Source of the DNA: Mycobacterium sp. D16Q14
GTDB lineage: Bacteria; Actinomycetota; Actinomycetes; Mycobacteriales; Mycobacteriaceae
Direction of reading: 5' to 3'
DNA length: 64,000 bases
Assembly (NCBI GenBank): GCA_002013415.1
Contig: MAEX01000016.1
Coordinates: 1 to 64,000, forward strand
Part shown: positions 43,567-53,189 of the stretch, piece after piece
Layout of the letters: every line of letters begins with the position of its first letter
How positions within the stretch are numbered: the first letter of the stretch is position 1
The notes under the pieces: generated by a model
What the model was told of the DNA's origin: nothing
Databases searched by the model: none
The model's input: the letters and a program-made list of their open reading frames with translations, nothing else
Program-made: the position numbers and the translations under genes

Positions 43567-46500
43567 GTGACATCTGAGGTTTCTGTCTCACCGCCACTAG
43601 CCGGCCCGGGAATTGGCAAGACCCCCAAGCCGATTCCCTCACCCACCTCAACACTGCACTGGGTACCGACCTTCTTCGGGTGGCTCGTCGGGGTGTTCGC
43701 GGCGATGATCTTCCTGTCGAGTATCTCGCCGATCATCCGGCACCTGACACAGGTTCCCCGAGCGTTTATCGACGAGTATCTGTTCGACTGGCCGGATACC
43801 AGCCTCGCGTGGGCCTTCGTGCTATCGCTACTGGCTGCGGCACTCGCCGTACGCAAGAGCATGGCGTGGTGGATCCTGCTGATCAACCTGTCGGTGCTGT
43901 CGGCCCTGAATATCGGCGGTTTCATTCAGCATCGCGACACCGTCGAGATCCTCGGGCTGGTGCTCCACGGGGGCACGATCATTGTGCTGGTCCTCGCGCG
44001 TCGTGAGTTCTACGCGAAGGTGCGTCGCGGTGCGACGGTCAAGGCCGTTGCCGTGCTCATCGGCGGTTTGGCCCTCGGAACGCTCGTCGCCTGGAGTCTC
44101 ACCGAAATGTTCCCGGGGACCTTGGCGCGATCCGATCGTTTTTGGTGGGCGCTGAACCGTGTGGCCGGGTTCTCCCTTGCAGGCCACGAATTCTTCGACG
44201 GTCATCCGCATCTGTTCCTCAACTGGCTCTTCGGTCTGTTCGGGGCGCTGGCCTTGATGTCCGCGGCAGTGGTGCTCTTCCGCTCCCAACGCGCGGTCAA
44301 TGCGCTGACCGGCGACGACGAATCCCTGATTCGGGGTCTGCTGGATCGGTACGGGCAGGATGATTCCCTCGGATATTTCGCGACACGGCGCGACAAGGCG
44401 GTGATTTTCGCGCCCAATGGCCGCGCGGCCGTGACATATCGCGTGGAGGTCGGCGTCTGCCTGGTCAGCGCGGACCCCATCGGGGACAAGACGGCATGGA
44501 GCCAGGCCATTGCCGCATGGCTGCAGGTATGCCAGGCGTACGGCTGGGCGCCCGCGGTGATGGGCGCGAGCGCCGAGGGCGCGCTCGCCTACCGCGAACA
44601 CGGCCTGAACGCACTGGAACTCGGCGACGAGGCGATCCTGTACCCGCGGTCATTCTCGATATCGGGTCCGCACATGGCGGCTGTCCGCCAGGCCGTCAAC
44701 CGCGCCCGGCGCTCGGGACTGTCGGTGCGTATCCGCCGCCATCGTGAATTGACGGCGGACGAGGCGAGACAGATCATCACCAACGCCGACATGTGGCGTG
44801 ACGGCAACACCGAGCGCGGCTTCTCGATGGCTCTCGGGCGGTTGGGGGACTCGACCGACGGCGACTGCCTCCTCGTGGAGGCTGTCGACCCGGACGACAA
44901 CGCCGTCGCCATGCTGTCACTGGTGCCCTGGGGCGCCACTGGGGTGTCCCTCGAATTGATGCGCCGTTCGCGTCAATCGCCCAACGGCACCATCGAATTC
45001 ATGGTTACCGAGCTACTCACCCGGGCAGAGGCCATGGGAATCACCCGGGTTTCTCTCAACTTCGTGATGTTCCGCTCCGTCTACGCGGACGGCTCCCGTA
45101 TCGGCGCCGGCCCGGTGCTCCGGCTGTGGCGCTCGGTGTTGATGTTCGCCTCACGGTTCTGGCAGTTTGAACAGTTGTACCGCTCCAACGTGAAATATCA
45201 GCCCGAATGGGTGCCCCGATTCGCCTGCTACGAGGACGCCCGGCTCATCCCCCGGATCGGCATCGCATCGGTGATCGCCGAGGGGTTCCTGGTCTTACCG
45301 TTCGGCAATCGGGACAAGCCACGGCACACCGGTCAATACAGTGCGGTGCCTCAGGCCATCGTGGCAACCGGAATGCTGCACCACGATGGCACCGCCCCCG
45401 ACCTGCCGCCGCAGCCCACGGCTCTGCAGCGGGTGCCCGAGCAAGTCAAGGTGCGGCTCGGCAAGCTTGCCGCCTTGCGGGAGCGAGGAATCGACGCCTA
45501 CCCGGCCGGCTCACCGCCCAGCCACACCGTCGCCGAGGCGCTGGCCGCCGCCGAGGGTACCGAGGTCGTCGTCAGCGGTCGTCTGCTGCGCATCCGTGAC
45601 TATGGCGGTGTGCTTTTCGCACAGCTGCGCGACTGGTCGGCAGAGGTACAGCTGCTCATCGACGACCCACTCCTGCACGAAGAGTTCACCGCCGCCATCG
45701 ATCTCGGCGACCTGGTCGAGGCCAGTGGGGTCATGGGCCAGTCGCACAATGGCACCCGGTCCGTGCTGGTGCGATCGTGGCGAATCATCGGTAAGTGCCT
45801 GCATCCGTTGCCCGATAAGCGCAAGGGTCTCACCGACCCCGAGGCGCGGGTGCGCGCTCGATACCTTGATCTGGCGATCAACCCAGAGGCCCGGCACCAG
45901 ATCGCGGCGCGCAGCGCGATCATCACGTCTCTGCGCAACACCTTGCTATCGCAGGGATTCTTAGAGGTCGAGACGCCGATCCTGCAACAGGTACACGGTG
46001 GAGCCAACGCGCGCCCATTCCTGACACATATCAACGCCTACAACCTCGACCTGTATCTGCGCATCGCGCCCGAGCTGTATCTCAAGCGACTCTGCGTGGG
46101 CGGCGTGGAAAGGGTCTTCGAACTGGGCCGGGCCTTCCGCAATGAGGGTGTCGACTTCAGCCATAACCCCGAATTCACCCTGCTGGAGGCGTATCAGGCT
46201 CATGCCGATTATCTGACATGGGCCAAGACAACCCAACAGCTGATCCAGAACGCCGCGAGGGCAGCGCACGGTAGCGAAGTGGTGATGCGGGCGGGTGGAG
46301 AAGGCGCGGACGGGAAGCTGGCCCCCGTCGATATCAGCGGCGAGTGGCCGATCATCCCAGTGCACCAGGCGGTCTCGGCGGCCCTCGGCGAACAGGTCGA
46401 CGCGACAACGGAAGTGCCTACGCTGCAACGGTTCTGCCGATCGGCGGAGGTGCAGTTCAATCCGAGGTGGGATGCCGGGCACCTGGCGCTCGAGCTCTAC

Positions 46501-46884
46501 GAGCAGCTCGTCGAAAAGCACACCACCACACCCACGTTCTACAGCGACTTTCCGGTGTCGGTGTCCCCGCTGACGCGCCCACACCGGAGCATCGAGGGTC
46601 TCGCCGAGCGGTGGGATCTGGTGGCCTGGGGTGTCGAGCTTGGCACCGCGTACACCGAGTTGACCGACCCGGTGGAGCAACGTCGACGCCTGTACGAGCA
46701 GTCGCTTCTCGCGGCGGGCGGTGACGCCGAGGCCATGGAACTCGACGAGGACTTCCTGCGTGCGATGGAATATGCGATGGCGCCCACCGGCGGTATGGGT
46801 ATGGGGGTCGACCGTGTGGTCATGCTCATCACGGGGCGCAGCATTCGCGAGACCCTGCCGTTCCCGCTGGCCAAACCCCGATAA
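43567..46884 (+). CDS. lysX: Bifunctional lysyl-tRNA synthetase / lysyl-phosphatidylglycerol synthase LysX
   Basis: 1105 residues. An N-terminal part with about six membrane segments (35-240) is followed by an MprF-like transferase domain (about 260-590), then a complete class II LysRS: OB fold from about 640 and catalytic core with FRNEGVDFSHNPEFTLLEAY near 856 and motif 3 GMGMGVDRVVML near 1075. LysX charges tRNA-Lys and moves lysine to phosphatidylglycerol, giving resistance to cationic peptides; Mtb lysX mutants are attenuated. Its place beside infC matches Rv1640c. GTG start on a leaderless promoter. Confidence 0.97.
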   Translation: MTSEVSVSPPLAGPGIGKTPKPIPSPTSTLHWVPTFFGWLVGVFAAMIFLSSISPIIRHLTQVPRAFIDEYLFDWPDTSLAWAFVLSLLAAALAVRKSMAWWILLINLSVLSALNIGGFIQHRDTVEILGLVLHGGTIIVLVLARREFYAKVRRGATVKAVAVLIGGLALGTLVAWSLTEMFPGTLARSDRFWWALNRVAGFSLAGHEFFDGHPHLFLNWLFGLFGALALMSAAVVLFRSQRAVNALTGDDESLIRGLLDRYGQDDSLGYFATRRDKAVIFAPNGRAAVTYRVEVGVCLVSADPIGDKTAWSQAIAAWLQVCQAYGWAPAVMGASAEGALAYREHGLNALELGDEAILYPRSFSISGPHMAAVRQAVNRARRSGLSVRIRRHRELTADEARQIITNADMWRDGNTERGFSMALGRLGDSTDGDCLLVEAVDPDDNAVAMLSLVPWGATGVSLELMRRSRQSPNGTIEFMVTELLTRAEAMGITRVSLNFVMFRSVYADGSRIGAGPVLRLWRSVLMFASRFWQFEQLYRSNVKYQPEWVPRFACYEDARLIPRIGIASVIAEGFLVLPFGNRDKPRHTGQYSAVPQAIVATGMLHHDGTAPDLPPQPTALQRVPEQVKVRLGKLAALRERGIDAYPAGSPPSHTVAEALAAAEGTEVVVSGRLLRIRDYGGVLFAQLRDWSAEVQLLIDDPLLHEEFTAAIDLGDLVEASGVMGQSHNGTRSVLVRSWRIIGKCLHPLPDKRKGLTDPEARVRARYLDLAINPEARHQIAARSAIITSLRNTLLSQGFLEVETPILQQVHGGANARPFLTHINAYNLDLYLRIAPELYLKRLCVGGVERVFELGRAFRNEGVDFSHNPEFTLLEAYQAHADYLTWAKTTQQLIQNAARAAHGSEVVMRAGGEGADGKLAPVDISGEWPIIPVHQAVSAALGEQVDATTEVPTLQRFCRSAEVQFNPRWDAGHLALELYEQLVEKHTTTPTFYSDFPVSVSPLTRPHRSIEGLAERWDLVAWGVELGTAYTELTDPVEQRRRLYEQSLLAAGGDAEAMELDEDFLRAMEYAMAPTGGMGMGVDRVVMLITGRSIRETLPFPLAKPR

Positions 46885-46970
46885 CCACGACGAACCTGTT
46901 CGGATTCCGTACCCGGACTCCTCGAATACCTGACAGATAATTCACAGGTAACTAGGCCATCATAGGTGCC

Positions 46971-48338
46971 GTGTCCGGTCATGACATCTCGTTGTTACAT
47001 GGGAGCTTCTCAGTCTCCATGCAGGTCATTGCCGGTTTTGCGCTCGTCATCGCGATAGGAATGCGTACTCGTCAGTGGTTTCAGCGCTGGCTACCCGTAG
47101 CGGTAGCCGTCGGCGCCACCCTTGCCATGTGGGCCTATTGGTACATCAACTCCGAGGGCTGGGCCGACAGAGGAAACCCCGCGCCACTCATGCTGTGGGT
47201 GTGGATCGCGCTCACCGGGGTCGCCGCCACGGTCCTGTTGGTCGGCTGGCGCACGGCGCACTGGTGGCGTCGCGCTGTCGCGTTCACCGCGGTGCCACTC
47301 GCACTCCTTTCCGGATCACTGATGCTGAATCAATGGACGGGCTACGTGCGCAGCGTCCAGTCCGGGTGGGCACAGTTGACCGCCGGACCGCTGCCCAACC
47401 AGGCCGATATGGCCACGGTGACCGCCGCTCGCGAGGAGCGCCGCGGCCCGACGATGACCAAGGGCAAGCTCGTACAGGTGGATATCCCGGCCGACGCCAG
47501 CGGATTTCGCCATCGCCAGGAGATCGTCTACCTGCCACCGGCTTGGTTCGACTCCACCCGCACCCAGCTGCCGACAATCATGATGATCGGCGGCGAGTTC
47601 AACACCCCGAGTGACTGGATTCGCAGCGGGAACGCGGTCGAGGCGGCGGATGCCTTCGCCAGCCAGCACGGCGGGAACGCCCCCGTCATGGTGTTCGTCG
47701 ACGCGGGCGGCTCGTTCAACAACGACACCGAATGTGTCAACGGCCCGCGCGGTAACTCCGCCGACCATCTCACGAAGGACGTCGTCCCGTTCATGGTGTC
47801 GCGTTTCGGGGTCAGCCCACGGCCGCAGAACTGGGGCCTAGTGGGCTGGTCGATGGGTGGCACGTGCGCGGTAACGCTTGCCGTCAAACACCCCGAATTG
47901 TTCAGCGCCTTCGAGGATATCGCCGGTGACATGTCGCCGAACACCGGAAACAAGACGCAGACCATTGCCCGTCTTTTCGGCGGTGACACGTCGGCATGGG
48001 AGCAGTTCGATCCGGCAACGGTGATGTCGCGTCATGGGCAGTATGCGAACACCGCCGGGTGGTTCGACGTCAACGGACTACATCGAGCGGGATCCGGAGC
48101 GATCACCAGTACCGGAGCGGCCCCGGGCGCCTCGGCCGCCGTTCCGCTGAGCGATCAGGACCGTGCCGCGCACCGCCTGTGCGAGATCGGTGCGGCGCAA
48201 GGGATCTCATGCACGGTGCAGCACAAGCCCGGCGAACACAAGTGGCCATTCGCGCAGACGGCGTTCACCTCGGCACTCCCCTGGATGGCGGGCCGGATCG
48301 GCACGCCCACGGTGCCTGATGCGCCGTTGCCACGCTAA
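46971..48338 (+). CDS. Membrane-anchored alpha/beta-hydrolase esterase (Rv1639c-like)
   Basis: 455 residues, GTG start. Four N-terminal hydrophobic segments (about 16-33, 41-58, 74-92, 98-118) precede an extracytoplasmic esterase-D-like domain with LPTIMMIGGEF, the nucleophile elbow GWSMGG and a histidine in KPGEHKWPFA. The Mtb homolog Rv1639c is likewise beside lysX. It may act on envelope esters; the substrate is unknown. The fold resembles the mycolyltransferase/esterase D group. Confidence 0.85.
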   Translation: MSGHDISLLHGSFSVSMQVIAGFALVIAIGMRTRQWFQRWLPVAVAVGATLAMWAYWYINSEGWADRGNPAPLMLWVWIALTGVAATVLLVGWRTAHWWRRAVAFTAVPLALLSGSLMLNQWTGYVRSVQSGWAQLTAGPLPNQADMATVTAAREERRGPTMTKGKLVQVDIPADASGFRHRQEIVYLPPAWFDSTRTQLPTIMMIGGEFNTPSDWIRSGNAVEAADAFASQHGGNAPVMVFVDAGGSFNNDTECVNGPRGNSADHLTKDVVPFMVSRFGVSPRPQNWGLVGWSMGGTCAVTLAVKHPELFSAFEDIAGDMSPNTGNKTQTIARLFGGDTSAWEQFDPATVMSRHGQYANTAGWFDVNGLHRAGSGAITSTGAAPGASAAVPLSDQDRAAHRLCEIGAAQGISCTVQHKPGEHKWPFAQTAFTSALPWMAGRIGTPTVPDAPLPR

Positions 48339-48371
48339 CTGTTCTGCCCAGGCGGAGTAGCGTCGAGCGGT

Positions 48372-48632
48372 ATGTCCGATACCCCTGATCCGGGATACAC
48401 CGACAGCGGTGTGCCAACCTTCGAGTCGGTGCGCGAGAAGATCGAAACCCGATCCGGCACGGCTGCCGGTTCCGCCGAGCTGGACGCCGAAAGCGATGAG
48501 GGCCGTGCGGCAGAGGAGCAGTTCGAGGCCAGAGCCCGGGCAGCCGCCGAGCGGCTCGAAGAAATCCGTAGGTCGATGCGCGAGGAAGCTAGCCCGTCGC
48601 GGCCCGACGGGCAATCGCCTGCTCACGGATGA
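48372..48632 (+). CDS. Small conserved helical protein (Rv1638A-like position)
   Basis: 86 residues. A conserved start TDSGVPTFESVREKIETR is followed by an acidic, alanine-rich helix (about 33-75) that could form a coiled coil. A TAGCGT box (48358-48363) gives a start 2 bases upstream of the ATG, so the leader is near zero. Its last 44 bases overlap the 3' end of the convergent acyl-CoA synthetase gene. Confidence 0.8.
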   Translation: MSDTPDPGYTDSGVPTFESVREKIETRSGTAAGSAELDAESDEGRAAEEQFEARARAAAERLEEIRRSMREEASPSRPDGQSPAHG

Positions 48633-50070
48633 GGCTGCGACGGACCTTGCCTGAGTCCTCACGCAGCGGCTCCTCGACAAATTCGATGGTGCGCGGAACT
48701 TTGTACCGGACAATCTCGTCGAGCAGATACTCGCGCAGCTGGTCCTCGGTCACAGTGCCCTCGGCGTGTACCACCGCATGCACAACCTGCCCGAGGTCGT
48801 CATCGGGTAGCCCTACAACAACGCTGTCGACCACTCCGGGGTAACCGTTCATGACGGATTCCACTTCCGCGGGAAACACATTCGCTCCGCCTGTCACGAT
48901 CAGGTCGGTACGACGATCACTCATGTAGAGGTAGCCATCGTCATCGAGCCACCCGAGATCTCCGATGGACTCCCAGGTTCCAACCCGCTTAATCTCAGCA
49001 CCAAGGTATTTGTAGGGCTTGGGCGTTCCCTCCCACGGGCGCATGAAGATCTCCCCCACCTCCCCGGAAGGCAGCGGGTTTCCCTCCTCGTCCAAGATCG
49101 TCAGTTCACCGAGCGCAGGCTTACCGACGGAGCCCCGGTGAGCCAGCCATTCCTGTCCGGTGATGATGGTTCCGCCGATGGCCTCGGTGCCCGCGTACAG
49201 CTCCCAGATCGCTTCCGGGCCCAGCAGATCGATCCACGCTTGTTTCAACCACACCGGACACGGAGCAGCCATGTGCCACAACACCCGAATGGTGGACAGG
49301 TCGAATCGGCCGGGGTGCTGACGCACCTCGCGCAGTATGCGCGACATCATCGTGGGCACCACCTGCAACCAGGTGACCTTGTGGGTGTCGATCAGTTCGA
49401 GCGCTTGTAGCGCGTCGAACTTCGGCTGCACGATCAGATGATGGCCCAGTAGGAGTCCGTATGACGAAAACATCAGCGGCGCATTGTGATACAGCGGACC
49501 GGCGACGAGCTGAGCATCTTCCGGCAGCATGCCCATGATCTCACCGGCCGCCGGGCCGGTGATGGCTGCGGGACTGGGGGCGAGGATGATCTTCGGCCGG
49601 CCGGTACTGCCTCCGGAGGTAGGTGCCTTCCAGGCCGGCGATACCACTTCCGGCAGCGGCCCGGCGGCATGGTCTTCTGCCAGGGGTTCGAATCCCGCCT
49701 GCACACACACTCGATCCGGATGATCGGCCGGATCGACCCCCACCACAAGCGCGGAGTCGGCGAGCTCGACAATTGCCCGGCGTTCCGCGAGCGGTAGACG
49801 CCAAGACACCGGCTGTGGGGTGGCACCGAGCTTCCACACCGCGATCTGGGCCGCGAAGAATTCCACCGAGTTGGGCAACCCGATAGTGACGAGGTCGCCC
49901 TGCCGTACACCGAGACGTTGGTAGGCGTGCGCCAACGCGGTAGCACGCCGCTCCAGTTCGGCCCTGGTGACCGATTCGGTACCGCAGGTGATCGCCGGGG
50001 CATCGGGCGACGATTCCGCGAGGTTGGCGAGGATGCGAACGAACGGTTCACCAACTGCCGCGTCAGTCAT
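48589..50070 (-). CDS. Acyl-CoA synthetase (AMP-binding, FadD-like)
   Basis: 493 residues from the ATG at 50070; the frame extends upstream into uvrA but those residues are unrelated. The nucleotide loop SGGSTGRPK, the A5-type YAGTEAIGG, the SIGDLGWLDDDGYLYMSDR block and the catalytic lysine in REDSGKVRRS are all intact, in contrast to the ligase domain encoded at 13719-16691. It should activate a carboxylic acid (bile-acid/steroid or fatty type) with CoA. A TAGGGT box (50078-50083) within the uvrA tail could drive it. Confidence 0.92.
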   Translation of the reverse strand: MTDAAVGEPFVRILANLAESSPDAPAITCGTESVTRAELERRATALAHAYQRLGVRQGDLVTIGLPNSVEFFAAQIAVWKLGATPQPVSWRLPLAERRAIVELADSALVVGVDPADHPDRVCVQAGFEPLAEDHAAGPLPEVVSPAWKAPTSGGSTGRPKIILAPSPAAITGPAAGEIMGMLPEDAQLVAGPLYHNAPLMFSSYGLLLGHHLIVQPKFDALQALELIDTHKVTWLQVVPTMMSRILREVRQHPGRFDLSTIRVLWHMAAPCPVWLKQAWIDLLGPEAIWELYAGTEAIGGTIITGQEWLAHRGSVGKPALGELTILDEEGNPLPSGEVGEIFMRPWEGTPKPYKYLGAEIKRVGTWESIGDLGWLDDDGYLYMSDRRTDLIVTGGANVFPAEVESVMNGYPGVVDSVVVGLPDDDLGQVVHAVVHAEGTVTEDQLREYLLDEIVRYKVPRTIEFVEEPLREDSGKVRRSLIREQAIARRAATG

Positions 50071-50080
50071 GAATGCCACC

Positions 50081-53035
50081 CTAGACCGGCGTGACAACCT
50101 TCCTGGTACGCGGTTTGGCGGGCGGCTTTCCGGCGCTCTTGGACGGGGCCTTCGCGGGAGTCTTACCGTTCCGGACGGGCTTGGGCAACAGGTCCACCAG
50201 GAACTCACCGGTATAGCTGCCCGTGGTCTGTGCCACCGACTCGGGTGCGCCCTGTGCCACTACGGTGCCGCCTCCCGACCCACCCTCGGGGCCCATGTCG
50301 ATGACCCAGTCCGACGTCTTGACGACATCGAGGTTGTGCTCGATGACGATGACGGTGTTGCCCTTGTCGACCAAGCCGTTGATCACGGTGAGCAGCTTGC
50401 GGATGTCCTCGAAATGAAGACCGGTGGTGGGCTCGTCGAGGATGTACACGGTCTTGCCCGTCGAACGCTTCTGCAGCTCCGCGGCCAATTTGACGCGCTG
50501 CGCCTCACCGCCGGAGAGCGTTGGAGCCGGCTGTCCCAGCCGCACATAACCCAGGCCGACCTCCACCAGCGTGTTCAGATACCGGTGGATAGAGGTGATG
50601 GGCTCGAAGAACTCGGCGGCTTCCTCGATGGGCATGTCCAGCACCTGCGCGATGGTCTTGCCCTTGTAGTGGACCTCGAGCGTTTCCCGGTTGTAGCGCG
50701 CACCGTGGCACACCTCGCACGGCACGTACACATCAGGCAGAAAGTTCATCTCGATCTTGATAGTGCCGTCGCCCGTGCAGGCCTCGCAGCGACCGCCCTT
50801 GACGTTGAAGGAGAACCGGCCCGGTTGATAACCACGCACCTTGGCCTCGGTGGTCGCCGCGAACAGCGTGCGAATCTTGTCGAAGACCCCGGTGTAGGTC
50901 GCCGGATTGGAGCGGGGTGTACGCCCGATCGGCGATTGGTCGACCCGCACGAGCTTGTCGACCTGGTCCAAACCAGTCACTCGGGTGTGCCGCCCGGGCA
51001 CCTGGCGTGCGCCGTTGAGCTTGTTGGCCAACACGGTGGCCAGGATGTCGTTGACCAGCGTCGACTTCCCCGAACCCGACACTCCGGTGACCGAGGTCAG
51101 CACCCCGAGCGGGAAGGAGACGTCAATGTCCTTGAGGTTGTGCTCGCGCGCGCCGACCACGGTGACCTGACGCTTGGAGTCGATCGTGCGACGCATCAGC
51201 GGTAGCGGAATGCTTTCCGCGCCAGAAAGATACGCGCCGGTGACGGAGTTCTTGTTTTTCAGCAGCTCGGCGTAGGTGCCACTGTGCACCACCCGCCCAC
51301 CGTGCTCCCCCGCGGCCGGTCCGATGTCGACGACCCAGTCGGCGTGTTTGATGGTGTCCTCGTCGTGCTCGACGACGATCAACGTGTTGCCGAGATCCCT
51401 GAGCCGCGTGAGTGTTTCAATGAGTCTGCGGTTATCGCGCTGGTGCAGACCGATGGACGGCTCATCGAGTACATAAAGCACACCCACCAGCCCAGAGCCG
51501 ATCTGGGTGGCCAGGCGGATGCGCTGTGCCTCGCCGCCGGACAACGTGCCCGCGGCACGCGACAACGACAAATACTGAAGGCCGACGTCCAGTAGGAAGC
51601 CCAGCCGGAACTGGACTTCCTTGAGAACCTGCCCGGCGATGGCTTGTTCGCGGTGCCCGAGTGTCAATGCATTGAGGAATTGCGCGCATTCGGCGATGGA
51701 CAGGTCACAGACCTGCGCAATCGACTTGGTCCCGTGCTCACCGGCGGTCAAGGTGACGGAGAGGATCTCCGGCTTCAGGCGGGTTCCCTTGCACTCGGGG
51801 CACGGAATGTCTCGCATGAAGCCCTCATAGCGCTCCTTCGCCCATTCGGACTCGGTCTGCTCCATGCGCCGTTGCAGAAACGCCAGTACGCCTTCGAACT
51901 CTGCGTAGTACGAACGCGTGCGGCCATACCGGTTCTTGTATCTGACATGGACCTGCTCCGAAGAGCCATCCAGAAGCGCCTTCTTGGCCGCCGCCGGAAG
52001 TTTCTTCCAGGGGGTGTCCACGTCGAACCCGAGGGCGTCGCCCAGCCCTGCCATGAGCCGGACGAAGTAGTCGGCGTTCTGCCCCATTGACCAGGGTGCG
52101 ATGGCGCCCTCGGCGAGGGTCATGTCCGGGTCGGGGACCACGAGGTCGGGGTCGACTTCCTTCTTTATCCCCAGACCCGCGCACTCGGGGCAGGCGCCAT
52201 AGGGCGAGTTGAAGGAAAACGACCGTGGTTCAAGATCGTCCACGGCGAGCGGGTGGCCATTAGGGCAGGCGAGTTTCTCGGAGAACCTGCGTTCGCGCTG
52301 CGGAGAGTCCTCGTCGGCATCGACGAACTCGAGCACCACGATGCCGTCGGCAAGGCGCAGGGCCGTCTCCACCGAGTCCGTCAGTCGCTGCTTGGCGCTG
52401 TTCTTGACGGCAAGACGGTCGATGACCACCTCGATATCGTGCTTCTCCTGCTTCTTGAGCTTGGGCGGATCGGTGAGCGAATGCACCACACCGTCAACTC
52501 GAATACGGCTGTATCCCTGGGAGTTCAGCTGTTCGAAGAGGTCAACGAACTCGCCCTTGCGGGTGCGCACCACGGGAGCGAGCACCTGGAATCGCAGGCC
52601 CTCCTCCATGTCCAGCACCTGGTCGACGATCTGCTGCGGGGTCTGCTTGGCGATCTTCTCCCCGCATACCGGGCAATGCGGCGTGCCGGCCCGCGCATAC
52701 AGCAGACGCAGGTAGTCGTAGACCTCGGTGATGGTGCCCACGGTGGACCGAGGGTTGCGGTTGGTGGATTTCTGGTCGATGGACACCGCGGGAGACAGCC
52801 CCTCGATGAAATCGACATCGGGCTTGTCCATCTGCCCCAGGAACTGGCGGGCATACGCAGACAGCGACTCGACGTACCTGCGTTGCCCCTCGGCGAAGAT
52901 GGTATCGAAGGCCAGGCTCGACTTCCCGGATCCGGAGAGACCCGTAAAGACGATGAGGCTGTCTCGGGGTAGGTCAAGGTCGATACCGCGCAGGTTGTGC
53001 TCACGCGCGCCCCGCACGATCAGACGGTCGGCCAC
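50081..53035 (-). CDS. uvrA: Excinuclease ABC subunit A
   Basis: 984 residues from the GTG at 53035, chosen for its strong AAAGGAG site; the start VADRLIVRGAREHNLRGID fits the family. Two ABC ATPase halves (first Walker A GLSGSGKSS, second GVSGSGKST), the signature SGGEAQRIRLA, and zinc-finger cysteines in CEACTGDG and CEVCHG. UvrA with UvrB scans DNA for bulky lesions in nucleotide excision repair. A damage-type promoter lies about 100 bases upstream. A Lys/Pro-rich tail (about 945-984) is present. Confidence 0.98.
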   Translation of the reverse strand: MADRLIVRGAREHNLRGIDLDLPRDSLIVFTGLSGSGKSSLAFDTIFAEGQRRYVESLSAYARQFLGQMDKPDVDFIEGLSPAVSIDQKSTNRNPRSTVGTITEVYDYLRLLYARAGTPHCPVCGEKIAKQTPQQIVDQVLDMEEGLRFQVLAPVVRTRKGEFVDLFEQLNSQGYSRIRVDGVVHSLTDPPKLKKQEKHDIEVVIDRLAVKNSAKQRLTDSVETALRLADGIVVLEFVDADEDSPQRERRFSEKLACPNGHPLAVDDLEPRSFSFNSPYGACPECAGLGIKKEVDPDLVVPDPDMTLAEGAIAPWSMGQNADYFVRLMAGLGDALGFDVDTPWKKLPAAAKKALLDGSSEQVHVRYKNRYGRTRSYYAEFEGVLAFLQRRMEQTESEWAKERYEGFMRDIPCPECKGTRLKPEILSVTLTAGEHGTKSIAQVCDLSIAECAQFLNALTLGHREQAIAGQVLKEVQFRLGFLLDVGLQYLSLSRAAGTLSGGEAQRIRLATQIGSGLVGVLYVLDEPSIGLHQRDNRRLIETLTRLRDLGNTLIVVEHDEDTIKHADWVVDIGPAAGEHGGRVVHSGTYAELLKNKNSVTGAYLSGAESIPLPLMRRTIDSKRQVTVVGAREHNLKDIDVSFPLGVLTSVTGVSGSGKSTLVNDILATVLANKLNGARQVPGRHTRVTGLDQVDKLVRVDQSPIGRTPRSNPATYTGVFDKIRTLFAATTEAKVRGYQPGRFSFNVKGGRCEACTGDGTIKIEMNFLPDVYVPCEVCHGARYNRETLEVHYKGKTIAQVLDMPIEEAAEFFEPITSIHRYLNTLVEVGLGYVRLGQPAPTLSGGEAQRVKLAAELQKRSTGKTVYILDEPTTGLHFEDIRKLLTVINGLVDKGNTVIVIEHNLDVVKTSDWVIDMGPEGGSGGGTVVAQGAPESVAQTTGSYTGEFLVDLLPKPVRNGKTPAKAPSKSAGKPPAKPRTRKVVTPV

Positions 53036-53132
53036 CTGTCTCCTTTCACACTGCCCCAATGTGCAGGTGTTTTCGCATCGCTCAGCCCTTGTAATCCCAT
53101 GCGGAATCCAGGCAGGCCGAGTCGTCGACTCC

Positions 53133-53155
53133 ATGCTAGGACGAGGCACCGACAA
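53133..53155 (-). promoter_or_regulatory. uvrA: PafBC/RecA-NDp type DNA-damage promoter of uvrA
   Basis: On the minus strand: TTGTCGGTG, an 8-base spacer, then TAGCAT. This matches the LexA-independent mycobacterial damage motif TTGTCRGTG-N8-TANNNT at every fixed position. Transcription would start near 53126. Confidence 0.8.
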
Positions 53156-53177
53156 CCCTCGCGTCACGAGGGGCCAG

Positions 53178-53183
53178 TACGGT
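53178..53183 (+). promoter_or_regulatory. -10 box TACGGT of a leaderless promoter
   Basis: TACGGT ends exactly 7 bases before the A of the ATG at 53190. It lies back to back with the uvrA damage promoter on the other strand. Confidence 0.6.
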
Positions 53184-53189
53184 GAAACC

